A stretch of DNA of 64,000 nucleotides from Epiperipatus broadwayi (lineage: Eukaryota > Onychophora > Udeonychophora > Euonychophora > Peripatidae), in the NCBI GenBank assembly GCA_028023455.1, contig JAQFVV010012394.1, forward strand, positions 20,914,353 to 20,978,352, written 5' to 3'. The notes under the pieces are model-generated. The model was not told the DNA's origin and searched no databases. It worked only from the letters and a program-made list of their open reading frames with translations. A program made the position numbers and the translations under genes. Positions 43,548-57,200 of the stretch are shown here, in pieces (the stretch's first letter is position 1; every line of letters starts with the position of its first letter).

Positions 43548-44047
43548 NNNNNNNNNNNNNNNNNNNNNNNNNNNNNNNNNNNNNNNNNNNNNNNNNNNNN
43601 NNNNNNNNNNNNNNNNNNNNNNNNNNNNNNNNNNNNNNNNNNNNNNNNNNNNNNNNNNNNNNNNNNNNNNNNNNNNNNNNNNNNNNNNNNNNNNNNNNNN
43701 NNNNNNNNNNNNNNNNNNNNNNNNNNNNNNNNNNNNNNNNNNNNNNNNNNNNNNNNNNNNNNNNNNNNNNNNNNNNNNNNNNNNNNNNNNNNNNNNNNNN
43801 NNNNNNNNNNNNNNNNNNNNNNNNNNNNNNNNNNNNNNNNNNNNNNNNNNNNNNNNNNNNNNNNNNNNNNNNNNNNNNNNNNNNNNNNNNNNNNNNNNNN
43901 NNNNNNNNNNNNNNNNNNNNNNNNNNNNNNNNNNNNNNNNNNNNNNNNNNNNNNNNNNNNNNNNNNNNNNNNNNNNNNNNNNNNNNNNNNNNNNNNNNNN
44001 NNNNNNNNNNNNNNNNNNNNNNNNNNNNNNNNNNNNNNNNNNNNNNN
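43548..44047. other. Assembly gap (500 N)
   Basis: Exactly 500 N bases, the usual placeholder for a gap of unknown size. Open frames reported through it are meaningless. Confidence 1.
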
Positions 44048-44655
44048 TATATGCATTACGTTTAAATTTTAATAGTAACTTTTTTTATCTAATACAGAAT
44101 TAAAAACAAACTGTCAAAATGCACAAATAATGAATTATTAATTTATTAATATGTTAGATTGATTTAAATATTAAAATAAGCTTTAAAAAATAAATAAATT
44201 ATAGAATCGAAGCAAAGATTCTAATCTTTAAATAAAATATATAATAAAAAGCCTTTTGATTTTAATAATAGTGAAGAGTTTTTAATTTGTAAATATAAAA
44301 ATTACAAACAGATCTTTGGGGCAAAATGACAATTAAGAAAATGATTACGAAATAAAATACATATGTAAAAGTTAGAAACAAAAGACTTGCTTTTCCCACC
44401 CAAAGATAAAGACACAGACCTCAGTGGAAAAATTTACTTAGCCATAAACCCAAAATCTACTTGGCCACAAACTGAATTAACCAATAAAATATAAATAATG
44501 AAATATGTTTGATGAATCCGTGCATTCCAGAGATAAGGTACCCAATGACTATAAAAGGAAAATCAAAAACAATAATTAATTAATTAGAGAGTTGGAGAAT
44601 CAGAAAATTAAAGTTTTGAATTCATCTGTAAAAATAATTTTAAAAGTTATCGCCG

Positions 44656-44865
44656 TCACAAAAGAAAAAAAATGTAATTAGCTTCATCGTGCTTCCTTCG
44701 GTGTGGCCGGCCGAAGGCAGCTTTCTTCTCCACGGATTCCAGGATCAAACCACTGGTACCGTCTTCAGAAAACATTGTAAATGCATCTTCATAAATCATC
44801 ATCGCCCACAAGAAATGAATCTTGTATAAATTTGGATCTTCCTCGCGAAGAAGCAAGCACGAACA
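44656..44865 (-). other. Possible coding exon, unrecognised
   Basis: A GC-richer island with a 66-codon minus-strand frame of protein-like composition, including 'IHFLWAMMIYEDAF' and 'TSGLILESVEKKAAFGRP'. No family is recognised, and good GT/AG splice sites were not found at its ends. A small hairpin (cttcgg/ccgaag) lies inside it. It may instead be the 5' part of the LTR-like repeat that ends near 46197. Low certainty. Confidence 0.2.
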
Positions 44866-45299
44866 AAGGAAAGTATAAATTTATAAATGAAATATAAACT
44901 GTTAATTTTAAAATCTTCGAACTTTATCTGTCTTTAAATGAATAATAGATTTTCTCTCTCAAGCAAACCTGAACTTTATTTTTATAAACTCTTATTTAAA
45001 GTCTTAAATGTAATCTCTTAAAAAAAAAATGTATTGTATTTTTTTTATATTTTTATTCATGCTTAATTAGTATCTGTTTGTAATAGGGTACGGGTTTGCG
45101 ATTGCAAACTTAAATTTAAAAATAGAAACACCTCGTTATTTGTGCATTATTAAATTTTAAAAATAGGTTAAAATAGTATTTCTGGAAAGAAAATAAGTTA
45201 AATATAATGGTCATTTTAAAATGATTTTAAAACTATAAACTAAATATTTTTTGTTTTGAATAACATTAATAAAATGATTTAAATGTTAGTTGAGTATAG

Positions 45300-46197
45300 A
45301 TGGCTGGTAGACTAGTTTAAATATGCTACTTTTAAAGAGGGTTTTGATTTCAGACTATTTGTTTTGTAGTTGTGTCAATGCTGGTGGAGAGATATATGGA
45401 CGTTTATATCAATGTAATGTGAAGTGTGTTAGCACCTAGGGCGATGAGTCCAACTGAATGCATGACTCCAAAGAGGTAGTCATATCATTGAAAATGGACG
45501 CAGACATATTTCCTGCGCCATTGACCCATTCCAGCTCTATGGATTTTGAACAATAAGCCGGCAAGATAAGACCGCTCTCCCATCTATACGTAGCATTTCT
45601 TTTTATTGTTTTATATGCATGTTTCCTTCACCCAATACAGATGCACATTCCTGTGGGATGAAGGCCATGTCTTGTCAACGTGATTCTATGCTAACATGTT
45701 CACATTGCATTGGTTGCCGATATATATCTGGAAGCGAGTAATGGTGTGACTGCAGATTTTTAGTCTGGAGTCAAGTGATTTGAAAATTTGTGAGTGTGTC
45801 TAGGTAGCTCATTTATACTCAACATTCTAAAATTTAAAATTAAAGTTAAAAACAAATAAAATAATAATGGAACAGAAGAAAACAAATTTCTTCTTGTGTT
45901 ATAAAAATTAATTTTTTAAAGTTTGTGCGTTATTAATTATATACGTAAATAAAATCTTTTTTGTGTGTTATTAATACTGATAGTGATTGCCTTTATTATT
46001 ATTTATTATTAAAAATATATTTTACTAAATATATGATTCTGTGTCTACTTGAGCTAGTGACTAGGGCTGACGGCCATGATCTTAACAGCACGTATCTGCC
46101 GACTTAATAAATTTTCTAGGTTCAAAGTAGCCTAGTGGCACTCTGCCGGCAGATGCGGTAAGACTGGATATTTCATTATCATCCCCGACCGTTATAA
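45300..46197 (+). mobile_element. LTR-like terminal segment, related to 49653-51879
   Basis: The last ~180 bp share ordered blocks with the end of the 49653-51879 element: 'gagctagtgac', 'cgtatctgcc', 'ataaattttctaggttcaaa' and a terminal 'ccgaccgttata' against 'ccggatcgttaca'. A GC-richer upstream block (45360-45830) has no intact frame. The 5' end of this copy was not located; it may reach the gap. Confidence 0.5.
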
Positions 46198-47320
46198 TGC
46201 TAATATTGTCACTGTCAGGCCAGCAATACCTGAAGATGAGTGAAGATTAGCTTGTGTTGTCTATCGGTGTTTTATTACTAACAAGTTTTTATATTTGAAA
46301 AATTTAAATAAAGTTTAAAATCTTATATACATTCAACACATTTAATTAACGATAGATAATGGAAATAGTCCAACATATTATTACATTCAACATTTTATCT
46401 CTCTTAGATTGTTTTTAATTGTATTTATAAATATATAGTTTTATTTACTTTAAATTTTTATTATTATTTGTGTATAATTACTTTATATATGCTGAAAAAC
46501 TAGAATTGTATTAAAGGATTGACAAACATTATTTAGCCATTCTTTCGGACAAAGAATTTAAAATAAATGAGAACATGAACTCATAACATAAAAAAGAGTT
46601 AAATAACTATATATAAAAATTTATTAAAAACAAATTATTATACATAAATATATAAAGTTTATCTTCTAGTCAACAATTATAATTTTCTGCCTCTTGCTTC
46701 TTTTCAAAATGTATTAAAAAAGTGGCACATTAAAAAGTGACTAACAGAGAAGTAATAAATGTATTCCCTAAAATGCAATTAAAAATTATTATTATTATTG
46801 TATTAATATTTTAATACACATACATGAATTATGTAATAATATAAGTTTTTAAATATTACATTTGCACAATATTAATATATATGAAATGAATAGCAACTCT
46901 CTCCAAACAATAGTTCCACTCAGTGCAAGCAATAGTAATCAGATATTTTAATGCACAAACCTTTTAGTATCCATTGATTCCTATGGCTTTTACTAGATGA
47001 CACTATTGTATAGATTTTAACAGCTTGTGTAAGCATAAGAAATAGTGATCATGTGATGTTTTAGTTGTTTAATATATGAAATGAATTAAACTGGCCTTCT
47101 AGCTCTAAAATAATGAAACAAGGCTCATTTTTATGTCAGCAAACTATTTTATAATTTGTTGTTGAAAAGATATACATTTTTTGTTGATTAATAATTATAC
47201 AGCTAAAAAGGTTTAGTCAACTCCATTTTGTTTTATATAAAGCAATCAAAACCTTCGATTTATGTCACACCTTCTAACCTTGCAAAAAAATTGCATTCAT
47301 TCAGTATAAACTCTATTATA
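46198..47320. other. AT-rich sequence with a family F fragment
   Basis: A decayed family F piece lies at about 46895-47060 ('cactcagtgcaagcaa', then 'gcataagaaatagtgatc'). No genes. Confidence 0.45.
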
Positions 47321-47324
47321 TTAA

Positions 47325-48174
47325 CCTTTTAACTGTTTGACTCGTTCTTAATCGAGGCAATTTTTGATACATATTCGTTAAATTCGTTTTTAATCGAGTA
47401 AATTTGACATCACTGTAAATTGCTTAGTTTTTGGACTAAGTTTACGGTTTTGACGTCATTTTTTAGAACGCAAAAAGTTTTATAATATACTGCCATCTAT
47501 TGAATTATTTTACAAGTAAAAAATCAATTAATTGATGATTTATGTCAAACAAAAACTAAGCACTGCCTTTTCACATCTTTTCTTGAATCTTATTGGCTGT
47601 TGAAATTTTGTAAACAAAAGAAAATGGAAAAGCTCCGCCTTCTCATCATCTTTTCTTGAATCTTATTGGCTGTTAAAATTTTTATATGGCTGCCAAAAAT
47701 TAAAAATTTACGAACGCTTTTGTTTTATTTTGAAAATGATAAACGAATGTTTTAGAGCATTTTAAAAATATTTTTTGATGAAATACAAATAAAATACAAA
47801 TTATTTTCATATAATATGTCAAAAATAAATATTATTTTACAAAAATAGTTACGATTTTAGCAAGAATTATTTATTTATTGCAAAGTCGGGAAAAAAAAAT
47901 CATAACGTGAAATTATGATTGCCGTTTCTTTTCATGTCAACCGTAACAAATATTTTTAAAATTAAAAATCAAAATTTATTTTTGAACAAACTTTCGTTTA
48001 TTTTTATAATGTGAGAAATTACTAATATACTTTTTAAAAACGAAACTAAAGTGAATATATTTAAAAAAACGGTCAATAACTTTTGAAAAATTGATACATT
48101 ATTTTGTGCATCGGCTAATTAAAAGCTTTGAGTGATACCACCTGCAGCGAATGAACAATTGGACAGTTAAAGGG
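47325..48174. mobile_element. TTAA-flanked MITE (piggyBac-type ends)
   Basis: An 850-bp non-coding element bracketed by TTAA (47321-47324 and 48175-48178). The termini CCTTTTAACTGT and ACAGTTAAAGGG are inverted repeats with one mismatch. TTAA duplication and CCC/TTT-type ends are typical of piggyBac elements. A diverged copy is at 62146-62889. An internal direct duplication ('tcttttcttgaatcttattg' twice, near 47575 and 47650) is present. No transposase is encoded, so it would need one in trans. Confidence 0.75.
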
Positions 48175-48178
48175 TTAA

Positions 48179-49449
48179 TATCTCTAATGATATATTCTTT
48201 TCATGAACAGCCCTGATGTAATGTAAATTAAAAAACTGAAACATAAAAACACATACAAAAATGACAGAATTTTCTATTTCATGATATAATAATATTCAAT
48301 TTGAGTTTGTAGATTATATTTGTTCTTGAAATATATGTATATAAAGAGAAATCGGCTCGAATGTCATTATATATTAAAATAGTATGTCATAAATTTAAAA
48401 GATATATTTGTAGCAATTGTCTATATATATATAATTATAATTGACAATTTAATGATTTTAATGTGCACATAAATATTTTTATGATTATAAAATATATAAT
48501 GTTAAGAATATAAACCCATTCATGGCACAAACAATTCTGAATATTATTAAAATAATTCACTAGCAAGTTCTGAAAAAAACATTTAAATAAACTTGCAAAC
48601 AATAACCATCATTTGTTTTATCAATGCAATTTATTTTATCATATAAAAAATACTATTTTATCTGACCGTTGGTTTGTTTTATTATCTAAGTTAATATTTG
48701 AAATTGTAAGCTGGCTTGATTATTATGAAAACAAAATCACTACAAATAGTCTTTTTAGATGTCAATTCTTGTTTTATAAAGTGTTATTCGTTTATCTGAC
48801 AAAATAGACTAACATGGATATAACAGAAGTTGTTTATTGTTTTTAAATTCAGTTAAATGATTATTTGGGAATATGGCTTATAAATTATCATAGTAACAAA
48901 TTTGTATTTGTTTGTTACATGAGCGCGTTTATTTAAGTGATGAATATGCATATAATAATTAATATAAAATTTAAATTGGAAGCAACTAAAGTTACAGAAA
49001 GCTATGAATATACCTCACTCATTTATCGATAAATGCAAAGAATAGAATGATCATCTATTCCTTGAGTTCTGGATATTTATGAGCATTTATTCTTTGACAT
49101 TGTTGTAAATAAAATATAAAATTTGTACATTAGCTTGATTTTGCATGAAAAATTTGAAATTACAATTGAATGTTTAGAGATTCAAAATCCTGCTTAATAT
49201 ATAACATTCTTTAAATAAAAATGAAACGCTATTTTGTAATTGTAGATTAAAAATACGATGGCTATAAGTTCAGATTACTTCTGTTTCACTTTTCATATAT
49301 ATTAAGCAATAAATCAATCCGAAATGCTTTTAAATATTCAGAGCTCAAGAAATAGACGGTCACTTTTTTCTTTTTATTTATTAATGTACGAGTGTTATTT
49401 ATACATAGCTTCCTGAAAGTATTGGTTGTTTCAATTATATATATATATA
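48179..49449. other. AT-rich sequence, no gene seen
   Basis: The 64-codon frame at 48613-48807 has only composition-driven sequence. Nothing else recognised. Confidence 0.5.
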
Positions 49450-49590
49450 CTAATAAAAACACACAACTACTTCTCTATAAAGCTGCTTTAATATTTCAAC
49501 CGGCAGATTTTGCTGTGCTTTTTGATGAAAACCAGCCTGCTGGTTGAAATATTAAAGCAGGTTTGTAGAGAAGTAATTGTGTGTTTTTTT
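49450..49590. mobile_element. Family D palindromic hammerhead element, copy 2
   Basis: Inverted arms ('aacacacaactacttctct' on the left, its complement on the right) enclose hammerhead sequences, as at 8891-9022. Inserted within AT dinucleotide DNA. The plus frame at 49510-49722 is a shadow. Confidence 0.7.
49516..49559 (+). ncRNA. Hammerhead-like core (family D), one core change
   Basis: Stem I TGCTTT (49516-49521) with AAAGCA (49554-49559). The core TTGATGA has lost the first C. Stem II is AACCAG/CTGGTT with loop CCTG. GAAA is at 49546-49549. Same architecture as 8917-8960. Confidence 0.5.
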
Positions 49591-49652
49591 ATTAGTATTT
49601 TTATACTTTTATTTTTCCTTGACTTAGTTCATATATATATATATATATATAT

Positions 49653-51879
49653 TGTAACGAGCACAGACGTTCGTTACATTGTTGTTGTTTTTTTTTATTT
49701 ATTAAACATGAAAGTAAATTAAAAAGTTCGCATTTAAAAATTTTCTTTTAGAATTAAAAATGGAAATTAAATATCATCTTAAACTCTTATATATTAAATC
49801 GCACAGATAATGAAAAATTATTAAAATAAAAATTTATTAAAGAAAAAGTATTTTAAAACTAAATTTTAAAAAGATTTGGAGATAAAATTATATCTTTAAA
49901 TTTATCTTTAAACATATTTTTGATTTGGAAAACAGGTTAATTAATCAGAGGTGGAAATGATTGTTAATTAGTTAAATGTAAACCAGCCTTCGGCATTTAA
50001 ATGTAAAAACACACAGTCAAATAGGAAAACAATAGAAACTGTTAGCAAATAAGAAGAAATCCCTATGGAATCGGACCGCAACGAAAGGACCATCGCATCG
50101 GTGACGTAATGTAAATTCAATCCTTCACATTAATATAAAAGGAAAATTTGGAAATTATTAATCAGTGATTGGAAATTGATTATTATGATGTGACTATATG
50201 TAGTAGTCCGGAGTTGGAGGAATTGACAGATGCACGGTCAATTCTTTCAGCTGTTAAAGAAGGGAGAAATGAACTATCGTTTCCCACATTGAGGACCAAC
50301 TAAATTAAAAAACCTCCGAATGAATAAATAAAACAACGGCTAAATGGATACCAATTTTAGGACGGCGTGGGAATTTACGTTCATGGCAAGCAACGGATAA
50401 AGTTGGACGTTTTAAAAATCGTAAGAACTTATATATTCACTTGAAACAATAAGAACTCTAAATTTTAAAACTTTTTAGTAAATAATGCAATAGAATCCTA
50501 TCTGACCAAACTAAATTCTTCATTAATAATGTTATTTGATGTATTTTTTTTCTTATTTATTTTGTAAAATCATTTCCCTTTATTTATTTTTTGTTCTTTA
50601 AGTTTTATTATGATTGTTGTTTTCCGTTAAATTAATTATATAAATGTTAAACTTAAGTCGGGCGTGAATGGCTGTATAGATTTGTAAAGTTATATTAGGG
50701 GAGGGTAATCTTGGGTTATTTGTTTCGTGGTTAAATTGGGTCAATGGATTGGATATATTGGTGTGATTAGTACATGTAATATTGGTTCACTACGGGCAGA
50801 ATCGCTTCATACGCCGCACACTTCCGTTTGCCTATGGAAGGAATTATAAGTCGGATACCGCAGTTCCTTTCTATGGAGTTTTTTGTTTTATTGCTCTTCT
50901 TTGCAGATAGATGTAATATTCCTATCTCATGAGAAGCAATTTCTTCTCTTAACTTTTTGTGCTGCCGTATTTTATTACATTGAATACATCGATATATCAG
51001 ATGAATTGATGCCAGTTTGACTACGAATTTTAACCTAAGGTTAAATAGGGATAGAATGTTTATTTTCAAAAGCAAATTTATGTGGTCTATTCATACTCGA
51101 TTCTAAATAAAAATGCATTAAACTTAAGTTGTTTATAGATGCTTGCATGGATTGTTTATCGGTTAACTATGTTTTGCGTTTTCATATTTGATCAAAATAT
51201 ATAGACATCCGATAAATAATGATACCTTACGGTGAGTATCTAAAATGTATTTATTCGGATGTCTTTTAAGTTATTGGTGACAATGCAAGTATCTTATGAT
51301 GAATACTATTGGGTTACATAGAAATTTCCCTCTGCAATTGTCAGTAATCAATAAATTTGTATTTTGATCGTTTATGTTTACTTTGAAATGTTTTTGACCG
51401 TGAAATCTATGTAACCGATCTATATTCAACATTATAAACAAGCTTTCCTAAATTTATCTGTGCGAACTTAATTAAAATGTAAAATTAGAATATAATAGTA
51501 ATTAAATGTAAATTAAAGTCAAAAATCTAAGGTAAAGTTAAAAATAATGTTAAATGTTAAAATGTAAAACTAATACTAAAATAATTTTAAATCTTATATA
51601 TATGTGAAATGAATAAATGTTTGTGTGTTAATTACTGGCAGTGGCTTATTTTATTCTTTTTTTATATATATGCTCTTAGATTATCTTATTAAATCTCTGC
51701 TATTCCACTGAGCTAGTGACATGGGCTAACGACCGGAACCAAAATATTTAAAAAAGGAAAAAAAAAAATTTTTTTTTTGACTTACGTATCTGCCTACTTT
51801 ATAAATTTTTCTAGGTTCAAATGCCTAGATGGCGCCCTGTAGTGCAGTTTACGTTAAGTCCTTTCTCCGGATCGTTACA
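49653..51879 (+). mobile_element. LTR-like element, 2.2 kb, TG...CA ends
   Basis: Starts TGTAACGA and ends TCGTTACA, an exact 8-bp terminal inverted repeat with TG/CA limits, inserted in (AT)n so that flanking duplications cannot be measured. A TATAAAAGG box (50134-50142) lies about 480 bp from the start, downstream of TGACGT (50102-50107). The 3' part shares blocks with 45300-46197. No gag/pol-like frame is seen; the 102-codon minus frame at 50767-51075 has no recognisable domain. A long solo LTR is the best fit, though a non-autonomous DNA element is not excluded. Confidence 0.6.
50134..50142 (+). promoter_or_regulatory. TATA box in LTR-like element
   Basis: TATAAAAGG, positioned where an LTR promoter would lie, 27 bp after the TGACGT motif. 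Prediction from sequence only. Confidence 0.4.
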
Positions 51880-53180
51880 ATATATATATATACTGTAACA
51901 CTACAGGAAAATAAGGGAGTCATACCTGAGGTGATGGACACCCATATATGAACATCAACAGCCCAAGCAGATATTTCTTACTCTATAAAAAATCAGGGTT
52001 TAAAACCTTGGGATCTGAGGAATTGTTTATTTATTTTCAAGAAAAAAATCTAAAATTTAATATAAAATGAATAAGCATGATGGATCCCTCTGAGAGATCA
52101 GCACAGTTACTGCATAATAAATCGTAGGATTTCATGCTGTATGTTTGTAATTTAAACTCAGTGAATTAAATGTGAATATGTTTGAAGATTCATGCTTTCA
52201 AATCTAAGTACTTCAGACTGACTTGGATATATAGAAAGACAAGTAAAGAGGAGGGTGGATGCCCTCTTCTTGTTAAATTCTCTGTCTTGTATTTATGATT
52301 TGATCGCTATTTATGATTTGATCGCTATTAATAATACCTGATTGGCTAATAAACAGCGAGAGGTTTGCAGTCTCTCAGTTTAATTTTAACTCCTTAGAGT
52401 AAGAATAAGTATTATTAACTGAATTCATCACAATTATCAATAAGTAAAAATATGTATAAGTAATACTCATCATTATGAGTGATTAATAATAAAATCAATC
52501 AATAGTCAGTCTTGTGACTAGATTTGAAACCGATCTACTGTAGACGAGGCCAACTATTTACCCTTTGCCAGCTTGGGCAATTATTTAAACTGTAATTTGA
52601 TATACAAACCTAAGTGCTAATCTCATAGAATATATAACTAGAAAAACAATAATGCTGGGATATTAAAACATGCTGATCATCATCAATGCTCTGACCATTT
52701 AGTACCATTGATGTACTAACCAATTATAAACTTAATTTCTAATAGAGACTAAACTAAATAAAATATATTGCATGGAATTTGAAGAATATATTCTTCATGC
52801 CAATCCAGAATCATTATCATCATCATCTGGATACCTATACACTAAATATATAATATCCTTATTTTATATAGCTGTTATGCATGAATCTAGCTTAGGAAGT
52901 AAAAACTCTAACTTATTATTTAGAACCCAAGGGAAATAAATTAGCTTATTAATAATCTTAAGCATAGCATTGGCTTCCACTACTTATAATAAAAACTAAA
53001 TTCTAGAATATAAGCTGTCACAATAAAAGGTCACACACCTACTGCACTTCATGAAACATGCTGGATAGAATAAAGTAATTAAGACTAGAAAGAATATTTT
53101 TTAAAAAACAATTATTTAATATCTAATTAATAACAACAAAAACAAAGATGGCATGATAGTATGATCTTTCAAACACTCAT
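51880..53180. other. AT-rich sequence, no gene seen
   Basis: Short direct duplication 'atttatgatttgatcgctat' near 52290-52330. No coding frame or RNA gene recognised. Confidence 0.5.
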
Positions 53181-53184
53181 TTCA

Positions 53185-53190
53185 ATATAT

Positions 53191-53248
<58 letters not shown>

Positions 53249-53264
53249 ATATATTGATAATTTT

Positions 53265-53302
<38 letters not shown>

Positions 53303-53311
53303 AAAATTATA
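53185..53311. repeat. (AT)n tracts with hairpin
   Basis: Several AT dinucleotide blocks. The last is enclosed by 'ataatttttgtata' and 'tatacaaaaattat', forming an inverted repeat at 53257-53311. Confidence 0.85.
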
Positions 53312-53539
53312 TTAACCAACCAATTAATTTTCATTCATGAATTGACTGTAATTTCATTAGGTTCTTTCTTTAAAAATAATTAAGAGACTGTTAAACATTT
53401 TCAAAAATCTACCCAGAGAGCAAATTAAGAGAAATAAAAATGTATTACATTTATGAATGAAGAATATATTTTCTATTAATAAAAATATTGTGTGTACACA
53501 TAAAAAATACATATAGCCATAGCTTTAGGGTTTGTGGAG

Positions 53540-54120
53540 TCCTTTCCATTAGCAATTTCTAGTTTTCTTTACAATTGAGCCTCTCATTGAAGGCTTCTTA
53601 ACATAGACCTGATTAAATTTATTCTTTCCTGGATCTGTAGCAATTTCAGGTAAATGAAAAAAATAGCATATTGTATCCATTTGGTTCTTCTCTTAAAGTT
53701 CCAGGTGAGACAGATGTAGATAGAGACTCATGTTCTTAGTTGAAGATCAGATTGCAGACTACTTAAACAGTGTTTTACCTTCCCTACATTTTCTTCCAGT
53801 GAAGGTAGGTCGCATGGAGGAAGATAATGTCTAATGTTTAGTTGAACTTAGCACATGGTTTTTATTGTACATACCAATTTTTAGTGCCAAACTCATAGTA
53901 AGCTAAAAGCTGGTTTAAGAGCTTTTGCTACTATATTCAATATCTTGGTTATGATATCTGCTGTATTATGCCACAGCTCGGTAAATTCTTCTACTTCTTT
54001 TTTTTCAGCAGCTGGATTAAAACTTCACTGCTTTCTCTTCAACAGCTAAATTGGAAATACTTTCTTCTACTATGTTTTTCAGAAGCAGAATTAAGATTAA
54101 GTTAGTAATAATCTCTACAG
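53540..54120 (-). other. Possible degenerate coding sequence
   Basis: The minus strand has short pieces of protein-like composition in shifting frames, for example 'EVEEFTELWHNTADIITK' (near 53990) and 'LPEIATDPGKNKFNQVYV' (near 53645). Several stops interrupt them. No family is recognised. It may be a retropseudogene or a chance match. Confidence 0.2.
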
Positions 54121-54150
54121 ACCCTTGGGTATTATCAATTATTCATACCC

Positions 54151-54152
<2 letters not shown>

Positions 54153-54188
<36 letters not shown>

Positions 54189-54192
54189 CATA

Positions 54193-54235
<43 letters not shown>
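54153..54235. repeat. (AT)n microsatellite, two blocks
   Basis: Two AT dinucleotide runs separated by 'tgcataattgattata'. The next bases (TGTGCCC) may be the start of the LTR-like region that follows. Confidence 0.9.
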
Positions 54236-54236
<1 letters not shown>

Positions 54237-54239
<3 letters not shown>

Positions 54240-57200
54240 GCCCTTTTGTATGGGTCACCATTTAATTTTTGTGCTAATCTATTAAAAATTTTAAATTTAA
54301 GATATATTTGAATATGTGATGTTAATTTTGCTTATGGTAATATTTCAAAAGGTTTAATTAAAGCAATCTATGAGTATTTGATATGTAAAATTGTGCTGAT
54401 ATTGAGAGAGACATTTTAAATGATGATGATTATAATATATAGTTGGAAAAAATGGCCATAATCAATACTGCATTAATATATTTAATAAATAGGTATTTAA
54501 AGCTAAAAGTGTTTAAAAGACAAGTAAGATTAAATACATATGTTTATTGTTGATAAAATAATATTATAAAAGAATATAAATATTTTAATTATTGTAAGTA
54601 CTTAAATAAAAGACTAATATTTGATTTTAATAATATTGGATAATTATTTTAAAATCTATTATAATATCTTATTTATTTAAAAAATATTTATTTTAAAAAA
54701 ATGCAATTGTTAGTTTATTTTTAGATGATGACAAGCGTTTCTTGTATTGTAAAAAAAAACAGATGTTAGTTAAATATACACACACATGCTTGGAAGTTAT
54801 TTAGTAAAGTTGCAGAACTATTTTAAAAATCATGTTATAAAATTTATAAATAATACGTGAGCTATCACGAGATAAAAATAAAGATAAATCAATGTAGAAT
54901 ATTAAATCTGATTTTTAAAAGTATTGCTTTAAAAATATAACGTATAAAAAAGACTTAGTGTATTTTAAATAATCTTATAAAAGTTAAAATTAAAATCAAG
55001 TAAAATAATATACTTTTTAAAAGTGTTTAATAGATTTAAATAAACGATAAGAATTATTTTAAAAATTTAATAATGTAATAAATATTAAATATTAAATAAG
55101 TCATTATTTATTTTTAATTTTGTGTTGTTGGTAAATATGTAAATAAGCCAGCAAATTGATTGTTTAAATGTACCAATCAAATGGGAAGTTTCTTCCGGTA
55201 TAAAAGCTCAGTTCAATTGTTAGGAGAGGACTCTGTGATTGATTTTTCAAGTTAATTGTGTTATTAAAAATAGCTACGTAAATTTTTATAGACGCTTTTA
55301 AAATCATTTTTCAAAATTATAAGAGTGTCATTGTAAATAAGTTATAAAAGTTTTAAATGATAGACATGCAGTGTTAACTTAATTTTTTCCCTATCGGTCG
55401 TCTCTATTGAGCTCAATTTACAAGCAAATAGTCATGGGAACATCATATATAGTGAAAATATATCGGAAACTTTATACTAGAAGTATGACAAACGCTGGAT
55501 TAGTTCGGAAAATTACGAGATGGAGAAAAGTAGTATTTTGGACAGTATATAATTTTAAAAGCTAATTACTATTGACTATTAGAAAATAGATATTTTAGAG
55601 AATAAAATACTTCTTTATGAAGAAAGTATTTTGCAAGCTATAAATTTAAATGTATATCTTAAGTAAAGATATTAAAAATGAAAGTAGTTTTATAAATATT
55701 TGCCCTGTTAAGTCTTTATATTTAAGAGACTAAATGTTGACAATTTTAAAAGGCAAATAAATTGAAAATATAATTAGCTAAAAGTCTTAATATAATAAAA
55801 ATTATTATATTGAAATAATTTAAACGCTGGTCGTTTATAAATAAAGAAGCTTATTCTTACCTGGATATTTTGTTAAGAAATGCGCAAGTAATACGTGGAC
55901 GTCCCAGTTAATTTAAAATAATTAAATGATAATTTTTCATAAATTATAAACTAATTCAAGAATAATAACTTTTAAATAATATTCTTTAAAGAACTGCATC
56001 CGGATCAGATAAACTATTTTAATTTTATTATATTTTTATAAAAGAACTGATTAACTTTTATTTTGGTTTTAAAAGAACGTTTTCATTTTTCATAAACTTT
56101 TAAAAAAACACGTGATGGACCGGAAACAGGAAATGGTGTTCTAGTGAATATGTGCCTAGGATTAAAGAACTTTATGGTGAAAAGGAAACATCGCTGGAGT
56201 TATGTAATATGAATTCTGTTTTATTTATCTAACATAAAATTTAAATATTATTAATCTATTAAAAATAAGATAGGTACATTTCTTAAAATAATAACTAAAA
56301 ATAATATAATAATTAATTGCATAAGTTTATTTTATAATTAATATAACACGGAATATGTTAAAGAATGATCGTGAGTGTAAATGTGAATTATTTTTATGAA
56401 GCTGTAATTCCGAAGAATATTGGAAGATGGACTGTACATTAAATCATTATTGATGGTAAAAATTGTATAATAATAATAATTTTGATGTATTTAATATGTT
56501 TTCTTTAGATCAACCAAATGATATGTTATTGTTGAATGGATGTATGAATATTTTAAAAATACACACACATTATATTGGCAGTAACAGTTTTATTTAAATA
56601 TGCATAATTTGAATTTATGATATAAATATGATACAACATTACATAAGAAGCTTAGAAATAATTATATGATTCTTTCGTAAATAAATTTTGATTTTTATTT
56701 TTATTATTATTATGTTGGAGTATTAGAATTATATTTATTATTCATACAAGTAATTATTTTATTTCAAGTTAGGAAGAGATCTCAAAGTCTATATTTTATT
56801 TTTATTTTATTGGATAAATTAAGTTAAGTTTTATGTAGAAGTTTATGTTTGAATTAAAGGTTTACTGAATATAGATGACGTAGTATAAATAGTTTGGATA
56901 ATTAGTATTTATTTAAAGTTGAAGGTTGTTTTCCCGGAATTTTAAATAAGTTTTAGAGGATGTTTTGTAGATAAAAGTTTATTAAGAAGGAGTAGAATAA
57001 CACATAAAGTAAAGTAATAATTTCACATAGAAAAGAATCATAGAATTTATCTAATATAATACTTTATGAATTTGAAATTGATGAATAATTTAAATATTAT
57101 TATTTTAACAGTACATATATGTAATGCATATTTGATAAAACATGTAGCATGAATTGCATTAAATGAAATATAAAATTATAATCAGTTATTTGTTATTACA

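Noticed and set aside
43537-44103. Open frames on both strands through 43.5-44.1 kb
   Set aside because: They consist of N bases in an assembly gap.
50767-51075. 102-codon minus frame
   Set aside because: No recognisable domain, lies within the LTR-like element, and has no splice or start context.
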